DNA of 59,259 bases, from contig NZ_WBSL01000010.1 of the NCBI RefSeq assembly GCF_009377345.1, positions 1 through 59,259 of the forward strand. The letters run 5' to 3'. Source of the DNA: Deinococcus terrestris. Its GTDB lineage: Bacteria; Deinococcota; Deinococci; Deinococcales; Deinococcaceae. The notes under the pieces are model-generated. The model saw only the letters and a list, made by a program, of their open reading frames with translations. It did no database searches and was not told the origin of the DNA. Shown here piece after piece: positions 22,473 through 32,609 of the stretch. Position numbers and translations under genes: made by a program. How positions within the stretch are numbered: the stretch's first letter is position 1; each line of letters starts with the position of its first letter.

Positions 22473-24431
22473 ATGTCACAACCCGGTCCCGTGCCGCCCG
22501 GCCCCGAGAGCCTGCTCGCCCTCCAGTTCCCCTCCGATCCCCAGGTCAGCCCGGACGGGACACGGGTCACCTACGTCCTCACGCGGGTGGAGGAAGAAGA
22601 CCCCCGGAAGACCGACCCCGACTTCCCCAAGCCGCGCTACCGCTCGGCGGTGTGGCTCGCGGGCGGCGGCGAGGAAGCCCGGCCCCTCACGCGGGGCGAG
22701 GGCCGCGACACCTCGCCGCGTTGGTCGCCGGACGGGACGGCACTCGCCTTCGTGCGCGAGGGGGGCGGCGAGAAGGGCCAGCTTTTCGTGCTGCCGCTGG
22801 AGGGCGGGGAGGCGCGGCGGGTCACCCGCTTCCGCAACCCCGTGCAGGACGTGCAGTGGAGTCCGGACGGCCGCTTCCTTTCCTTCCTGACCACCGCCGA
22901 CGACGAGGATGGGCGCGATGAGCGCGGCGAGGCCCGCGTGATCACCCGTCCGCGCTACCGCTTCAACGGCCGCGACTGGCTGCCCGAGCGCCCCGCCCGG
23001 CTGTGGCGCTACGACGTGGCGGCCGAGCGGCTGGAGGAGTGGCACGCGCCCGAGGTCGAGGTCACCGGCTACGCCTGGCTCCCCGACAGCTCCGGCGCCT
23101 TGCTGATCTCCTCGGAGAGCGAGATGGACGCGGCCCAGTGGCGCCAGGAGGTCTACCGCCTCGCCCACAGCGGCGAGCGCGAGCAAGTGACCCACTGGAA
23201 TTCCGCGGTTCAGGCGGTCGTGCCGCACCCCGACGGCGAACGCTTCGTGATCGTGGGCCGCCCCGAGGGCAAGGGCAGCCCGGAGGACGCCCACCTCTTT
23301 CTCGTGGGGCCGGGTGGCGAGTGGCGGCGGCTGGATGAGGGCTGGGACTTCCCAGTCGGCAACATCGTGGGCGGGGACATGCACGTGGGGGCCTTTCCCG
23401 CGCTGCCGACCTGGCTGGACGCAGACACCCTGCTCGTCAGCAGCACGGTGGGCGGCTCCTGCGGCCTGTTCCGGGTGGGGCTGGATGGCAGCGTCACCGC
23501 GCAGGACCACGACCCGGAGGCGGTCATCCCCGCCTTCACCGCACGCGGGGGCGGCGTGGCCCTGATCCGCGAGCGGGCCGACCGCTTCCCGGAGGTCGAG
23601 CTGAACGGGCAGCCCGTCACCGACCTGAACGCGGCGCTTCCCTTTAAGCCCCGCACCCCCGAGCGGGTAACCTTCACCACCGAGGACGGGCAGGAGGGCG
23701 AGGGCTGGGTGCTGCTCCCGGACGGTGGGGAACGGGTGCCCGCCATCCTGACCATTCACGGGGGACCGCATACGGCCTACGGGCACGCCTTCACGCACGA
23801 GTTCCAACTGATGGCGGCGCGGGGCTACGCCGTGTGCTACAGCAATCCGCGCGGGAGCGTGGGCTACGGGCAGGCGTGGGCGTCGGCGATTCACGGGCGC
23901 TGGGGCACCGTGGACATGGCCGACCTGCTGGCCTTCTTCGACCGCTGCCTGGAGGCGCACCCCCGGCTGGACGGCGAGCGCAGTGCCGTGATGGGCGGCA
24001 GCTACGGCGGCTACATGACGAACTGGATCACCGGGCACACCGACCGGTTCGCGGCCGCCGTCACCGACCGCTCGATCTGCAACCTGCTGTCCTTTGGCGG
24101 GACCTCCGACATCGGCCTGCGCTTCTGGGACGACGAACTCGGGCTGAACTTCCACCGTTCGGCAGATGCGCTGCGGCTGTGGGACATGAGCCCGCTGAAG
24201 TACGTCGAGGCGGTCAGGACGCCCACCCTGATCGTCCACTCGGTCCTCGACCACCGCTGCCCGGTCGAACAGGCCGAGCAGTGGTACGCCGCCCTGCACC
24301 TGCACGGGGTCCCCACCCGCTTCGTGCGCTTTCCCGGCGAGGACCACGAACTCTCGCGCTCGGGCCGCCCGGACCGCCGCCTGACACGGCTGGAGGAGTA
24401 TCTGGGCTGGCTCGACCGCTGGCTGGCGTAA
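22473..24431 (+). CDS. S9 family (prolyl oligopeptidase / acylaminoacyl-peptidase-like) serine peptidase
   Basis: 652 residues from ATG 22473. The N-terminal half is a beta-propeller with WD-like blades (SPRWSPDGTALAFVRE, VQWSPDGRFLSFL). The C-terminal alpha/beta-hydrolase carries the nucleophile in GGSYGGYMTNW, the Asp in SVLDHRCPVEQAEQWY, and the His in PGEDHELSRSG. It should cut short peptides or release N-acylated residues in the cytoplasm; no signal peptide is present. An ATG at 22458 is also in frame. No Shine-Dalgarno is evident. Confidence 0.93.
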   Translation: MSQPGPVPPGPESLLALQFPSDPQVSPDGTRVTYVLTRVEEEDPRKTDPDFPKPRYRSAVWLAGGGEEARPLTRGEGRDTSPRWSPDGTALAFVREGGGEKGQLFVLPLEGGEARRVTRFRNPVQDVQWSPDGRFLSFLTTADDEDGRDERGEARVITRPRYRFNGRDWLPERPARLWRYDVAAERLEEWHAPEVEVTGYAWLPDSSGALLISSESEMDAAQWRQEVYRLAHSGEREQVTHWNSAVQAVVPHPDGERFVIVGRPEGKGSPEDAHLFLVGPGGEWRRLDEGWDFPVGNIVGGDMHVGAFPALPTWLDADTLLVSSTVGGSCGLFRVGLDGSVTAQDHDPEAVIPAFTARGGGVALIRERADRFPEVELNGQPVTDLNAALPFKPRTPERVTFTTEDGQEGEGWVLLPDGGERVPAILTIHGGPHTAYGHAFTHEFQLMAARGYAVCYSNPRGSVGYGQAWASAIHGRWGTVDMADLLAFFDRCLEAHPRLDGERSAVMGGSYGGYMTNWITGHTDRFAAAVTDRSICNLLSFGGTSDIGLRFWDDELGLNFHRSADALRLWDMSPLKYVEAVRTPTLIVHSVLDHRCPVEQAEQWYAALHLHGVPTRFVRFPGEDHELSRSGRPDRRLTRLEEYLGWLDRWLA

Positions 24432-24453
24432 GCCTGCTCATCCCAAAGGAGGA

Positions 24454-24476
24454 GGGCCGGGAGAGATTCCCGGCCC
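24454..24476. terminator. Hairpin between convergent S9 peptidase and RGG-protein genes
   Basis: GGGCCGGGA (24454-24462), loop GAGAT, TCCCGGCCC (24468-24476) is a perfect 9-bp stem. There is no good T run in either direction, so termination is inferred from position. Confidence 0.6.
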
Positions 24477-24509
24477 TTCCTGCGTTCAGGCGTTCGCCCT
24501 CAGCGTGGC

Positions 24510-25421
<912 letters not shown>

Positions 25422-25536
25422 GGGGATCCTTTCCCTGGGGTCACGCGGGGGCCGGATGTCGGCCGCCTCCGCCGTCCCGCAGGCGTACCCCCGAGTCTAG
25501 CATCCGGGCGGGGGAGGCCCCCCCGTGCCCCTGGCC

Positions 25537-25740
25537 TCAGCGCCGGAAGAGCGCCCGCAGCACCGGAAAGGCGATCAGGTGCGCGACCACCCCGGCCACG
25601 ATGCCGACGAGCAGGGCCAGCAGCGGGTTCAGGCCCGACCCCAGCCACAGGCCGATCCACAAGAAAGTTCCCAGGCTGCTCGCCCCCATGATCGAGAAGC
25701 GCCGCGCCGTGTCCTCGGGCCGCCAGGCGTTGAAGTCCAT
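25537..25740 (-). CDS. Small membrane protein
   Basis: 67 residues. It starts MDFNAWRPEDTARRFSI, then has two hydrophobic helices (about 18-35 and 38-58: LGTFLWIGLWLGSG, LLALLVGIVAGVVAHLIAFPV) and a basic end (RALFRR). Family not recognised. ATG 25740 is the best start; the longer frame has no better support. No clear ribosome site or -10 box is visible. Confidence 0.65.
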   Translation of the reverse strand: MDFNAWRPEDTARRFSIMGASSLGTFLWIGLWLGSGLNPLLALLVGIVAGVVAHLIAFPVLRALFRR

Positions 25741-25841
25741 ACCCCGAGGGTGCCACACCCGGCCCGGCGGCGGTGTCCCGCCCGGCACCGCGTGCGGGGT
25801 CACGGTGGGGCCGAGGTCACCGTGAAATCAGGGGGGGTGCC

Positions 25842-25847
25842 TATACT
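25842..25847 (+). promoter_or_regulatory. -10 box for the leaderless NMT1-like gene mRNA
   Basis: TATACT, 7 bases, then ATG 25855. Confidence 0.65.
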
Positions 25848-25854
25848 CGCCCCC

Positions 25855-26811
25855 ATGAAGCGTGCCCTCCTCCTGTTCTCCCTGCTCGCGTCCTCGGCGG
25901 CGCACGCGCAGGGCAGTCCCCGCACCGTCACCATCGGCCTGGGGTACATCCCCAACGTGCAGTTCACGCCCTTTTACGTGGCCGACAAGCTGGGCTACTA
26001 CCGCGCCGAGGGCGTGAACGTGAAGTTCCAGCACGGCGCGGTCTCCGAGCTGATGCCGCTCCTCCTTCAGGGCAAGCTCGACTTCGTGGTGGGCGACCCG
26101 GAGGACGCGGTGTTCGCCCGCAATCAGGGCGCCCCGGTGCGCTACGTCATGGCGATGTACCAGAAGTCGCCCGTGACGGTGTTCAGCACCAAACCCCTGA
26201 ACCGCGCCGCCGACCTGAAGGGCAAGACGCTGGGCATTCCCGGCACCTTCGGCAGCAGCTACGCGGCCACCCGCGCCCTGCTCGACGCGGCCGGGCTGCG
26301 AGAGGGCCGCGACGTGCGGCTGGCGAGCATCGGCTTCACGCAGCTCGAAGCGGTGCGGGCCGGGCGGGTGGACGCCGCCGTGGGGTACCTCAACAACGAG
26401 GTGGTGGGGCTGCGGGGGGCGGGCGAGCGGGTCTACACCCTGGACCTCAGCGCGGCCTACCCGATGGTGGGCGTCGGCCTGATCACCCTCGACAAGACGC
26501 TGGGCGGGGACCTCGCCCGCAAGGTCGTGCGGGCCTCGCAGCGTGGGCTGAAGTTCACGGCAGGCGACCCGGCGCGGGCCTTCCGGCTGGCGCAGCCCGT
26601 CTTCGGGTCGGGGGGCGGCACCCTGGAGGTGCTGCGGGCCAGCGTCCCACTGATGCAGAGCGCCTACACGCGGGCCAACGGCTTGGGCGCGAGCGACCCG
26701 GCCGCGTGGACCAAGGCTGTCGCGGCCCTGGTCAAGCAGGGCAGCCTGCCCGCCGGGACCAAGGCAAATACCTTCTACACCAACAGCCTGATCAGCAAGA
26801 CGCTGCGGTAA
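25855..26811 (+). CDS. NMT1/THI5-like ABC-transporter substrate-binding protein
   Basis: 318 residues. A signal peptide (1-19, cut at AHAQG) is followed by a periplasmic-binding fold of the ThiY/SsuA/TauA type: GYIPNVQFTPFYVADKLGYYRAEGVNV, QGKLDFVVGDPEDAVFARNQGAPV, LKGKTLGIPGTFGSSYAA, and GRVDAAVGYLNNEVV. Likely ligands are thiamine-pyrimidine precursors, sulfonates or nitrate-like ions. There is no lipobox Cys, so it should be free in the periplasm. No permease or ATPase gene adjoins it; it is an orphan here. ATG 25855 follows TATACT by 7 bases. Confidence 0.88.
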   Translation: MKRALLLFSLLASSAAHAQGSPRTVTIGLGYIPNVQFTPFYVADKLGYYRAEGVNVKFQHGAVSELMPLLLQGKLDFVVGDPEDAVFARNQGAPVRYVMAMYQKSPVTVFSTKPLNRAADLKGKTLGIPGTFGSSYAATRALLDAAGLREGRDVRLASIGFTQLEAVRAGRVDAAVGYLNNEVVGLRGAGERVYTLDLSAAYPMVGVGLITLDKTLGGDLARKVVRASQRGLKFTAGDPARAFRLAQPVFGSGGGTLEVLRASVPLMQSAYTRANGLGASDPAAWTKAVAALVKQGSLPAGTKANTFYTNSLISKTLR

Positions 26812-26980
26812 GCCGCAGGGAACCTGGGACGGACTGTAGGCGTTCGTACGCTTGCAAATTGCGTGCTGGACGCGGTTTCTGGGGGTCAGCCTGAGCGTGA
26901 ACGGCGGCTCAAATGCCTCCCATGTCTGAGGGGGGGCAGGGCTGTCAGGCTGCGGCCAGTTCTGACCAGGAGGTCACCCC

Positions 26981-27514
26981 ATGAAACGTTTCCTGATCCT
27001 GTCCGCCCTGACCCTTTCGCTGGCCCTGCCTACCGCTGCCGTCGCGGGCGGCGCTGCCGGTCCCCTCGGCCCCGTCAGCACCGCGCAGGTGTCCAACGAC
27101 ACCGACGTGCTGTTCATGGAAGTCGCCACCATGAGCAACCTCACCGAGATTCAGACCTCGCGCCTCGCGTTGCAAAAGAGCAGCAACGCCGAGGTCCGGG
27201 CCTTCGCGCAGATGATGATCACCATGCACACTCAGGCCCAGGCCGAGCTGAACGCCCTGGCCGCGCAAAAGGGCGTGCGGCTGGCCGACAAGCCGGGCGC
27301 CGACCAGCGCCTGCTGTACAACCGCCTGACCACCCTGTCGGGCGCGGCCTTTGACGCCGCCTACAAGAACGTGCAGGTGAACGGCCACAAGATGACCCTC
27401 GACCTGATCGTCACCTACCGCAGCTTCGGCACCGACCCGCAGGTGCTGGCCTACGCCGCCAAGACTCAGCCCGTCGTGGCGGCCCACCTCGCCGAGGCGC
27501 AGGAACTGCCCTGA
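26981..27514 (+). CDS. Exported DUF4142 protein
   Basis: 177 residues. A signal peptide (1-22, cut at AVAGG) is followed by an all-helical DUF4142 domain, a ferritin-like four-helix fold: DTDVLFMEVATMSNLTEIQTSRLALQKSSNAEVRAFAQMM, then TMHTQAQAELNALA. Function of the family is unknown; periplasmic stress or envelope roles have been suggested. AGGAGG lies 7 bases before ATG 26981, in contrast to the leaderless neighbour. The intergenic stretch 26812-26980 shows nothing else. A T-tailed hairpin follows. Confidence 0.88.
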   Translation: MKRFLILSALTLSLALPTAAVAGGAAGPLGPVSTAQVSNDTDVLFMEVATMSNLTEIQTSRLALQKSSNAEVRAFAQMMITMHTQAQAELNALAAQKGVRLADKPGADQRLLYNRLTTLSGAAFDAAYKNVQVNGHKMTLDLIVTYRSFGTDPQVLAYAAKTQPVVAAHLAEAQELP

Positions 27515-27532
27515 CCCCCGGGTGAGGTGACC

Positions 27533-27560
27533 AAGCCCCGGCTCCGGCCCGGGCTTTTTT
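27533..27560 (+). terminator. Terminator of the DUF4142 gene
   Basis: AAGCCCCGG pairs imperfectly with CCCGGGCTT, followed by six T residues ending at 27560. Confidence 0.8.
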
Positions 27561-27582
27561 CATGCGCCTGGAAGGCTGAGCC

Positions 27583-28248
27583 TCAGCCCCGCACTTCGTA
27601 GAACGTCTCTTCCGTGATGCGCTCGGGGAACTTGCGAAGGAAATCCACCGTGCTCAGCGCTTGCGAGCGGTGGCACCCGATGGCCCGCAGCTTGCGGGTG
27701 ACGTGCCGGGTCACGTCGCGCCGGAGATTGGGAGCGAGCCACGCCGGGCGCAACGCCTCGTTCTCCGGGGGCGTGGGGCTGGCGTAGTACCACAGCCGGG
27801 GCCGCTCGCCGGGGGGCAGCTCCTCCCAGGCAGCCCTCACCGTCCGGTGGGTGGTCACGTGGTCGGGGTGGCCGTTGCTGCCGTTGGGGGGAAAGGTCAG
27901 GACCGTCTCGGGGCGGTGGCGGGCCATCGCCTCCCGCGCGACCTCCACCAGGGCCTCAAGCGGCTGGTCTTGCAGGTACTTGTCGGGAAAGGTGTGCTGT
28001 TCGTGGACGCTGCCGGGGTGGGTGGTCAGGCCGATCTCGTCCAAGCAGGCCCGCAACTCCACCCCGCGCATCCGGGCGAGTTCCTCTGGGCCTTCCGCCA
28101 GCCCCAGAGTGCGCCCCGCCTCGCCGCGCGTGAGGGTCACCAGGCCGCAGGGGTGCCCGGCCTCCAGCAGGTCCATCAGGGTTCCGGCGGCCCCGTACAC
28201 CTCGTCGTCGGGGTGGGGCACGATCAGCAGGAGCTTGAGGCGGGACAT
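27583..28248 (-). CDS. PIG-L / LmbE family N-deacetylase, possibly BshB2-like
   Basis: 221 residues. Zinc-dependent de-N-acetylase: the N-terminal VPHPDDE supplies metal ligands and the catalytic Asp, and GHPDHVTTHRTV the third ligand. LTRGEAGRTLGLAEGPEELARMRGVEL resembles BshB2, the bacillithiol deacetylase; bacillithiol occurs in Deinococcus. Other LmbE substrates cannot be excluded. ATG 28248 follows TATCCT by 7 bases (leaderless), which excludes the longer frame. It is divergent from three double-GNAT genes, 64 bases away. Confidence 0.88.
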   Translation of the reverse strand: MSRLKLLLIVPHPDDEVYGAAGTLMDLLEAGHPCGLVTLTRGEAGRTLGLAEGPEELARMRGVELRACLDEIGLTTHPGSVHEQHTFPDKYLQDQPLEALVEVAREAMARHRPETVLTFPPNGSNGHPDHVTTHRTVRAAWEELPPGERPRLWYYASPTPPENEALRPAWLAPNLRRDVTRHVTRKLRAIGCHRSQALSTVDFLRKFPERITEETFYEVRG

Positions 28249-28255
28249 GCCCGAC

Positions 28256-28261
28256 AGGATA
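28256..28261 (-). promoter_or_regulatory. -10 box for the leaderless PIG-L deacetylase mRNA
   Basis: TATCCT on the minus strand, 7 bases, then ATG 28248. Confidence 0.6.
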
Positions 28262-28312
28262 AGCGTGCTGGCCGATGTGCCGCCCGCCGCCGCACGGCAC
28301 GATGGGGAGGAC

Positions 28313-29335
28313 ATGACTCCCCCTCTTCCCCCCACCCTGCGCGACTTGCGCCCGCCCGGGGACTACGCGCCGGTGGCTGCCCTGCGGAATGCCGCGCAGC
28401 CCGGCTGGCCCACCAGCGCCGCCGAGCTCGCTCGCCAGGACGCGGTGCGTGACCCGGCCCTGTTCTGCACCCGGATCGTCGCCGAGCACGGGGGGCAGCT
28501 CGTGGGGGTGGGCAGCGCCCGGCACGACGACTTCTCGCACGAGGAGTGGCGCTACTGGGGGGACCTGAGCGTTCACCCGGAGGCCCGGCGGCGGGGCGTC
28601 GGCCGCGCCCTGTACGGCGAACTGCTGCGCCGGGTGCGGGGCAGGGGCGCCCGCGAGCTGCGGACCATGCTCAGCAGTCGGCCAGGGGACGCGCCCGGCC
28701 GCGCCTTTCTGGAAGCGCGGGGCTGGGCCGTCGCCTGGGAACGCTACGAGTCCGAGCTGGACACGGCGCAGGCCGACCTGGGGGCCTTCGGCGCCCTGCT
28801 GGACGGGGTGGCGGCCTCGGGCGTGCGGCTGGTGTCGCTGGCCGACCTCGCCGCCGACCCGGAGCGGGACGCCCGGCTGCACGAACTCGACTGGGAGCTG
28901 TTTCAGGACGTGCCGTCGGGAACGGCGCTGACGAAAAAGACGCTGGAGCAGTGGGTGGAAGAGGAGCTGAGGGACCCCAACCTGCGTCCCGAGCTGTCGT
29001 TCGTGGCCGTGCGGGACGACGTGGCCGACCCGCTGACTGGGCCGTACATCGGCTACTCGACGCTGGGGCAGAGTGCGGCGGGCTTCCACTTCATCGGGAT
29101 GACGGGGGTGCGGCGCGGCTTCCGGGGTCAGGGCGTCGCCAAGGCGCTGAAGGTGGCCGCCATGCGTGCCCTGCGGGCACAGACCCGCGGCCGTGGGGAC
29201 AGCGGGGACGCGGGCCTCATCAAGACCTTCAACGATGCGCCGAACGTGGCGATGCTGGCGATGAACGAGGCGCTGGGCTTCCGGCGCACCGCCACCCTTT
29301 ACCGCTACGAGCTGCACCTGGGAGAAGGGGCGTGA
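28313..29335 (+). CDS. Double-domain GNAT acetyltransferase, paralogue 1
   Basis: 340 residues with two GNAT modules. The first acetyl-CoA motif is VHPEARRRGVGRALYGELL (about 85-105); the second is VRRGFRGQGVAKALKVAAM (about 265-285), with FNDAPNVAMLAMNEALGFRR near the end. The double-GNAT plan and size resemble mycothiol synthase (MshD), but the substrate is unknown. ATG 28313 has GGGGAGG only two bases away, so the initiation mode is unclear. The stop overlaps the next gene (GTGA). First of three paralogues in one operon. Confidence 0.88.
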   Translation: MTPPLPPTLRDLRPPGDYAPVAALRNAAQPGWPTSAAELARQDAVRDPALFCTRIVAEHGGQLVGVGSARHDDFSHEEWRYWGDLSVHPEARRRGVGRALYGELLRRVRGRGARELRTMLSSRPGDAPGRAFLEARGWAVAWERYESELDTAQADLGAFGALLDGVAASGVRLVSLADLAADPERDARLHELDWELFQDVPSGTALTKKTLEQWVEEELRDPNLRPELSFVAVRDDVADPLTGPYIGYSTLGQSAAGFHFIGMTGVRRGFRGQGVAKALKVAAMRALRAQTRGRGDSGDAGLIKTFNDAPNVAMLAMNEALGFRRTATLYRYELHLGEGA

Positions 29336-30309
29336 GGGTCCGGGAGGCGACCACCGCCGACTTCCCCGCGCTGGCCGGGGTGCAGGGGGCGGTGTGGCCC
29401 GAGCACGCCACGACCGCCGAGACGCTCGCGCACGAGGACGCCGACCTGCGGCGGCACCCGGTCGGCGCCCACCTGTGGCGGATCGTGGCCGAGGACCCGG
29501 CGGGCCGGGTGGTGGGGAGCGGCTCGCTGATGCAGTGGCCGGGGATGTTCCACCCCGGCCGCTACCACGCCGAGGTGCTGGTGCGCCCGGAGAACCGGGG
29601 CCGGGGCGCGGGCCGGGCACTTGCGGCGGCGCTGGAGGCCCACCTGCGGGGGCGCGGCGCCCGCGAGGTGCTGGCGACCTCCCGCGAGGACTGCCCCGAG
29701 GGGCTGGGCTTCCTGACCCGGCGCGGCTTCGGGGAGCAGATGCGCTACTTCGCCAGCGCCCTGACCCTGGCCGACTTCGGCCCGGCGGGGTGGGCCGGGG
29801 CCGAGCGGTTGCCCGAAGGCTTGCGCCTGCGCTCGCTGCCCGACCTCGTGGCGGAAATGGGCGAGGACGCGGCGTGGCGGGCCTATTTTGCTGCTTTCGC
29901 CGAGGTCCGTGCCGACGTGCCCCGCGCGGGCGAGGCCACCCCGCTGGACTACGGGCACTTCCGCACGCGGGCGCAGGATGGGCGCTTCTGGCCGCACGGC
30001 GTCCTCTTCGCCGTGACGGAAAAGGGGGAAGTGGCGGCCTTGACCGAGCTGTACGCGGACGCCACCGACCCCACGCGGCTCCAGACCGGCCTGACCGGAA
30101 CCCGTCGGGAGTGGCGCCGCCGGGGGGTGGGCCTCGCCCTCAAGCTCGCGGCGCTGCGGCTGGCCCGCGACCGGGGCGCGGCGAGCGTCTGGACCGACAA
30201 CGCGAGCAGCAACGCGCCCATGCTGGGCCTGAACGAGCGCCTGGGGTTCGTGCGCCAGCCCGCCTGGGTGGAGATGCGCCGGGGCCGGGTGGAGGAGGAA
30301 TCGCTATGA
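29332..30309 (+). CDS. Double-domain GNAT acetyltransferase, paralogue 2
   Basis: 325 residues. GNAT motif A occurs twice: VRPENRGRGAGRALAAALE in the first half and TRREWRRRGVGLALKLAAL in the second. The second half carries the cluster signature TDNASSNAPMLGLNERLGFVR. GTG 29332 overlaps the previous stop, with GGAGAAG upstream. The gene ends in ATGA, overlapping paralogue 3. Substrate unknown. Confidence 0.88.
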   Translation: MRVREATTADFPALAGVQGAVWPEHATTAETLAHEDADLRRHPVGAHLWRIVAEDPAGRVVGSGSLMQWPGMFHPGRYHAEVLVRPENRGRGAGRALAAALEAHLRGRGAREVLATSREDCPEGLGFLTRRGFGEQMRYFASALTLADFGPAGWAGAERLPEGLRLRSLPDLVAEMGEDAAWRAYFAAFAEVRADVPRAGEATPLDYGHFRTRAQDGRFWPHGVLFAVTEKGEVAALTELYADATDPTRLQTGLTGTRREWRRRGVGLALKLAALRLARDRGAASVWTDNASSNAPMLGLNERLGFVRQPAWVEMRRGRVEEESL

Positions 30310-31277
30310 CCCTGGAGATGACCTTTATCGCCCGCCCGGTGGAGGAAGCCGAGTGGGACGCCGCCGCGCGGGTCTGGACGCTGGCCCTGCCGCACGAACC
30401 CGTCAGTGGGGCCGACCTGCGCAGGCAGGACGCCGAGCAGCGCGGCTGGGGCTACCCGGCCGTGACCCTCGTCGTGCTGGCCGGGGAGGAGGTGGTGGGC
30501 GTGGCGGCGCTGTCGCAGAGTCCAGGGATGTACCACCCGCGCCGCTTCGTGCTGGAGGGAGCCGTTCATCCCGGTTGGCAGGGGCGGGGCGCGGGGCGGG
30601 CTCTGTGGACCCGCGTGCGGGCCGAACTGGGCGTCCGCGCCGCCGAGGCCGTCCGCACCCTGGCCCGCGAGGACCATCCCATCGCGCCCGGCTTCCTGGC
30701 GCGGCGGGGCTTCACGCCGGGCAAGCGCTACTTCACGAGCAGCCTCGACCTGACGACCTTCGATGAGACGCCCTTCCGCGACCTGCTGGCGCGTCTGCGA
30801 GCGCGGGGGGTGCGGGTGCGGAGCCTCTCGGAACTCCGGGCCGCGAACACCCCCGACCTGACGGCCCGCCTCCACGCCCTGATGAGCGACGTGCGGGGGG
30901 ACGTGCCCCGCGCCGAACCCGCCACGCCCCTCTCCCGGCAGGTGTTCGAGGAGGCGGTGCTGGGCGACCCGGCCCTGCTGCCGGACGCTTACCTGATCGC
31001 CGAGAACGCTGGGGGCGAGTGGATCGGCCAGACCACCCTTTTCCGCACCGAGGTCAGCCCCGACCTGCTGACCGGACTGACGGGGGTCACGCGGGCGGCG
31101 CGGGGGCAGGGGGTGGCGACCCTACTTAAGCTGCACGCCATCCGCGCGGGCCGCTCGCTCGGCGGCACCCTCATCCGCACCGACAACGCCAGCGACAACG
31201 CGCCCATGCTGGCGATCAACGACCGATTGGGCTTCGTGCGCGACCCCGCAAGCGTGAGCTGGGGGCTGGAGCTGTAA
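30306..31277 (+). CDS. Double-domain GNAT acetyltransferase, paralogue 3
   Basis: 323 residues. First motif A is VHPGWQGRGAGRALWTRVR; second is VTRAARGQGVATLLKLHAI, followed by TDNASDNAPMLAINDRLGFVR, nearly the same as in paralogue 2. GGAGGAGG lies 7 bases before ATG 30306, and the start overlaps the previous stop (ATGA). An arginase-like gene follows within 8 bases. Substrate unknown. Confidence 0.88.
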   Translation: MTLEMTFIARPVEEAEWDAAARVWTLALPHEPVSGADLRRQDAEQRGWGYPAVTLVVLAGEEVVGVAALSQSPGMYHPRRFVLEGAVHPGWQGRGAGRALWTRVRAELGVRAAEAVRTLAREDHPIAPGFLARRGFTPGKRYFTSSLDLTTFDETPFRDLLARLRARGVRVRSLSELRAANTPDLTARLHALMSDVRGDVPRAEPATPLSRQVFEEAVLGDPALLPDAYLIAENAGGEWIGQTTLFRTEVSPDLLTGLTGVTRAARGQGVATLLKLHAIRAGRSLGGTLIRTDNASDNAPMLAINDRLGFVRDPASVSWGLEL

Positions 31278-31285
31278 GGTTGGCT

Positions 31286-31984
<699 letters not shown>

Positions 31985-31993
31985 CAGCGGCCT

Positions 31994-32010
31994 CTTGACG
32001 GGGGGTCAAG
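31994..32010. promoter_or_regulatory. Palindrome upstream of the VUT transporter gene
   Basis: CTTGAC, five G, GTCAAG is a perfect inverted repeat. A possible -10 TACCCT lies at 32015-32020, and a second hairpin GACAGG/CCTGTC lies at 32023-32041 in the leader. Operator or leader structure are both possible. Confidence 0.4.
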
Positions 32011-32066
32011 CTGCTACCCTCTGACAGGCCCGTGACCTGTCCTGTCGCTGCGGCTGGAGGAACGCC

Positions 32067-32609
32067 ATGACCTATTCCGTCGTCGGCCGCCCGGTCGTCA
32101 TCCTGACCGCGCTGTACGCCCTGAGCATCCTGCTCGCCAACCTCACGCTCGACCAGTTCCTCCCGCTGCCCGTGTTCGGGCTGCTCAGCGTGGGGACCAT
32201 GTTTTTTGCCGCCGTGTTCACCCTGCGCGACCGGATTCACCGGGCAGGGGGCCTGCGGGCCGTTTACATCGCCATCGCGCTGGCCCTGCTGGTCAACACG
32301 GGCGCGGCCCTGCTGACCGACACGCCCTGGCGTTTCGTGGGCGCGTCCTTTCTCGCCATTCTGGTGGGCGAGCTGGCCGACACCGCCGTCTACCAACGGT
32401 TGATCGGCAAAAGCTGGTGGACCCGCGTGCTTGCCAGCAACGCGGTCAGTGTGCCGCTGGATTCGGTCCTGTTCACGCTGCTGGCCTTTTACGGCGACAT
32501 GAGCAGCCGCGACCTCACGCAGATCATCTTTGCGGACATCCTCGCCAAGTACACCATCGCGGCGCTGTTCGCCTTCCGGGTGCGGCAGGTCAGCCGCGCC
32601 GCCGCATGA
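32067..32609 (+). CDS. VUT family membrane protein (queuosine-precursor transporter, YhhQ-like)
   Basis: 180 residues with about six membrane helices (ILTALYALSILLANL, VGTMFFAAVFTLRD, YIAIALALLVNTGAALL, FLAILVGELADTAVYQ). VUT/YhhQ proteins import preQ0/preQ1 for queuosine. Family features are the buried LANL near the N-terminus, the GELADT segment and the closing KYTIAALFAFR. GGAGG lies 7 bases before ATG 32067. The stop overlaps the QueF-like start (ATGA), which strongly supports a queuosine role. Confidence 0.88.
   Translation: MTYSVVGRPVVILTALYALSILLANLTLDQFLPLPVFGLLSVGTMFFAAVFTLRDRIHRAGGLRAVYIAIALALLVNTGAALLTDTPWRFVGASFLAILVGELADTAVYQRLIGKSWWTRVLASNAVSVPLDSVLFTLLAFYGDMSSRDLTQIIFADILAKYTIAALFAFRVRQVSRAAA

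Noticed and set aside
22476..24347. Minus-strand open frame of 623 codons
   Set aside because: Antisense shadow of the S9 peptidase gene, whose catalytic triad is intact.
25525..25854. Long N-terminal extension of the NMT1-like protein
   Set aside because: The signal peptide starts at ATG 25855 with a TATACT box 7 bases upstream; the extension is a shadow of the small membrane-protein gene.
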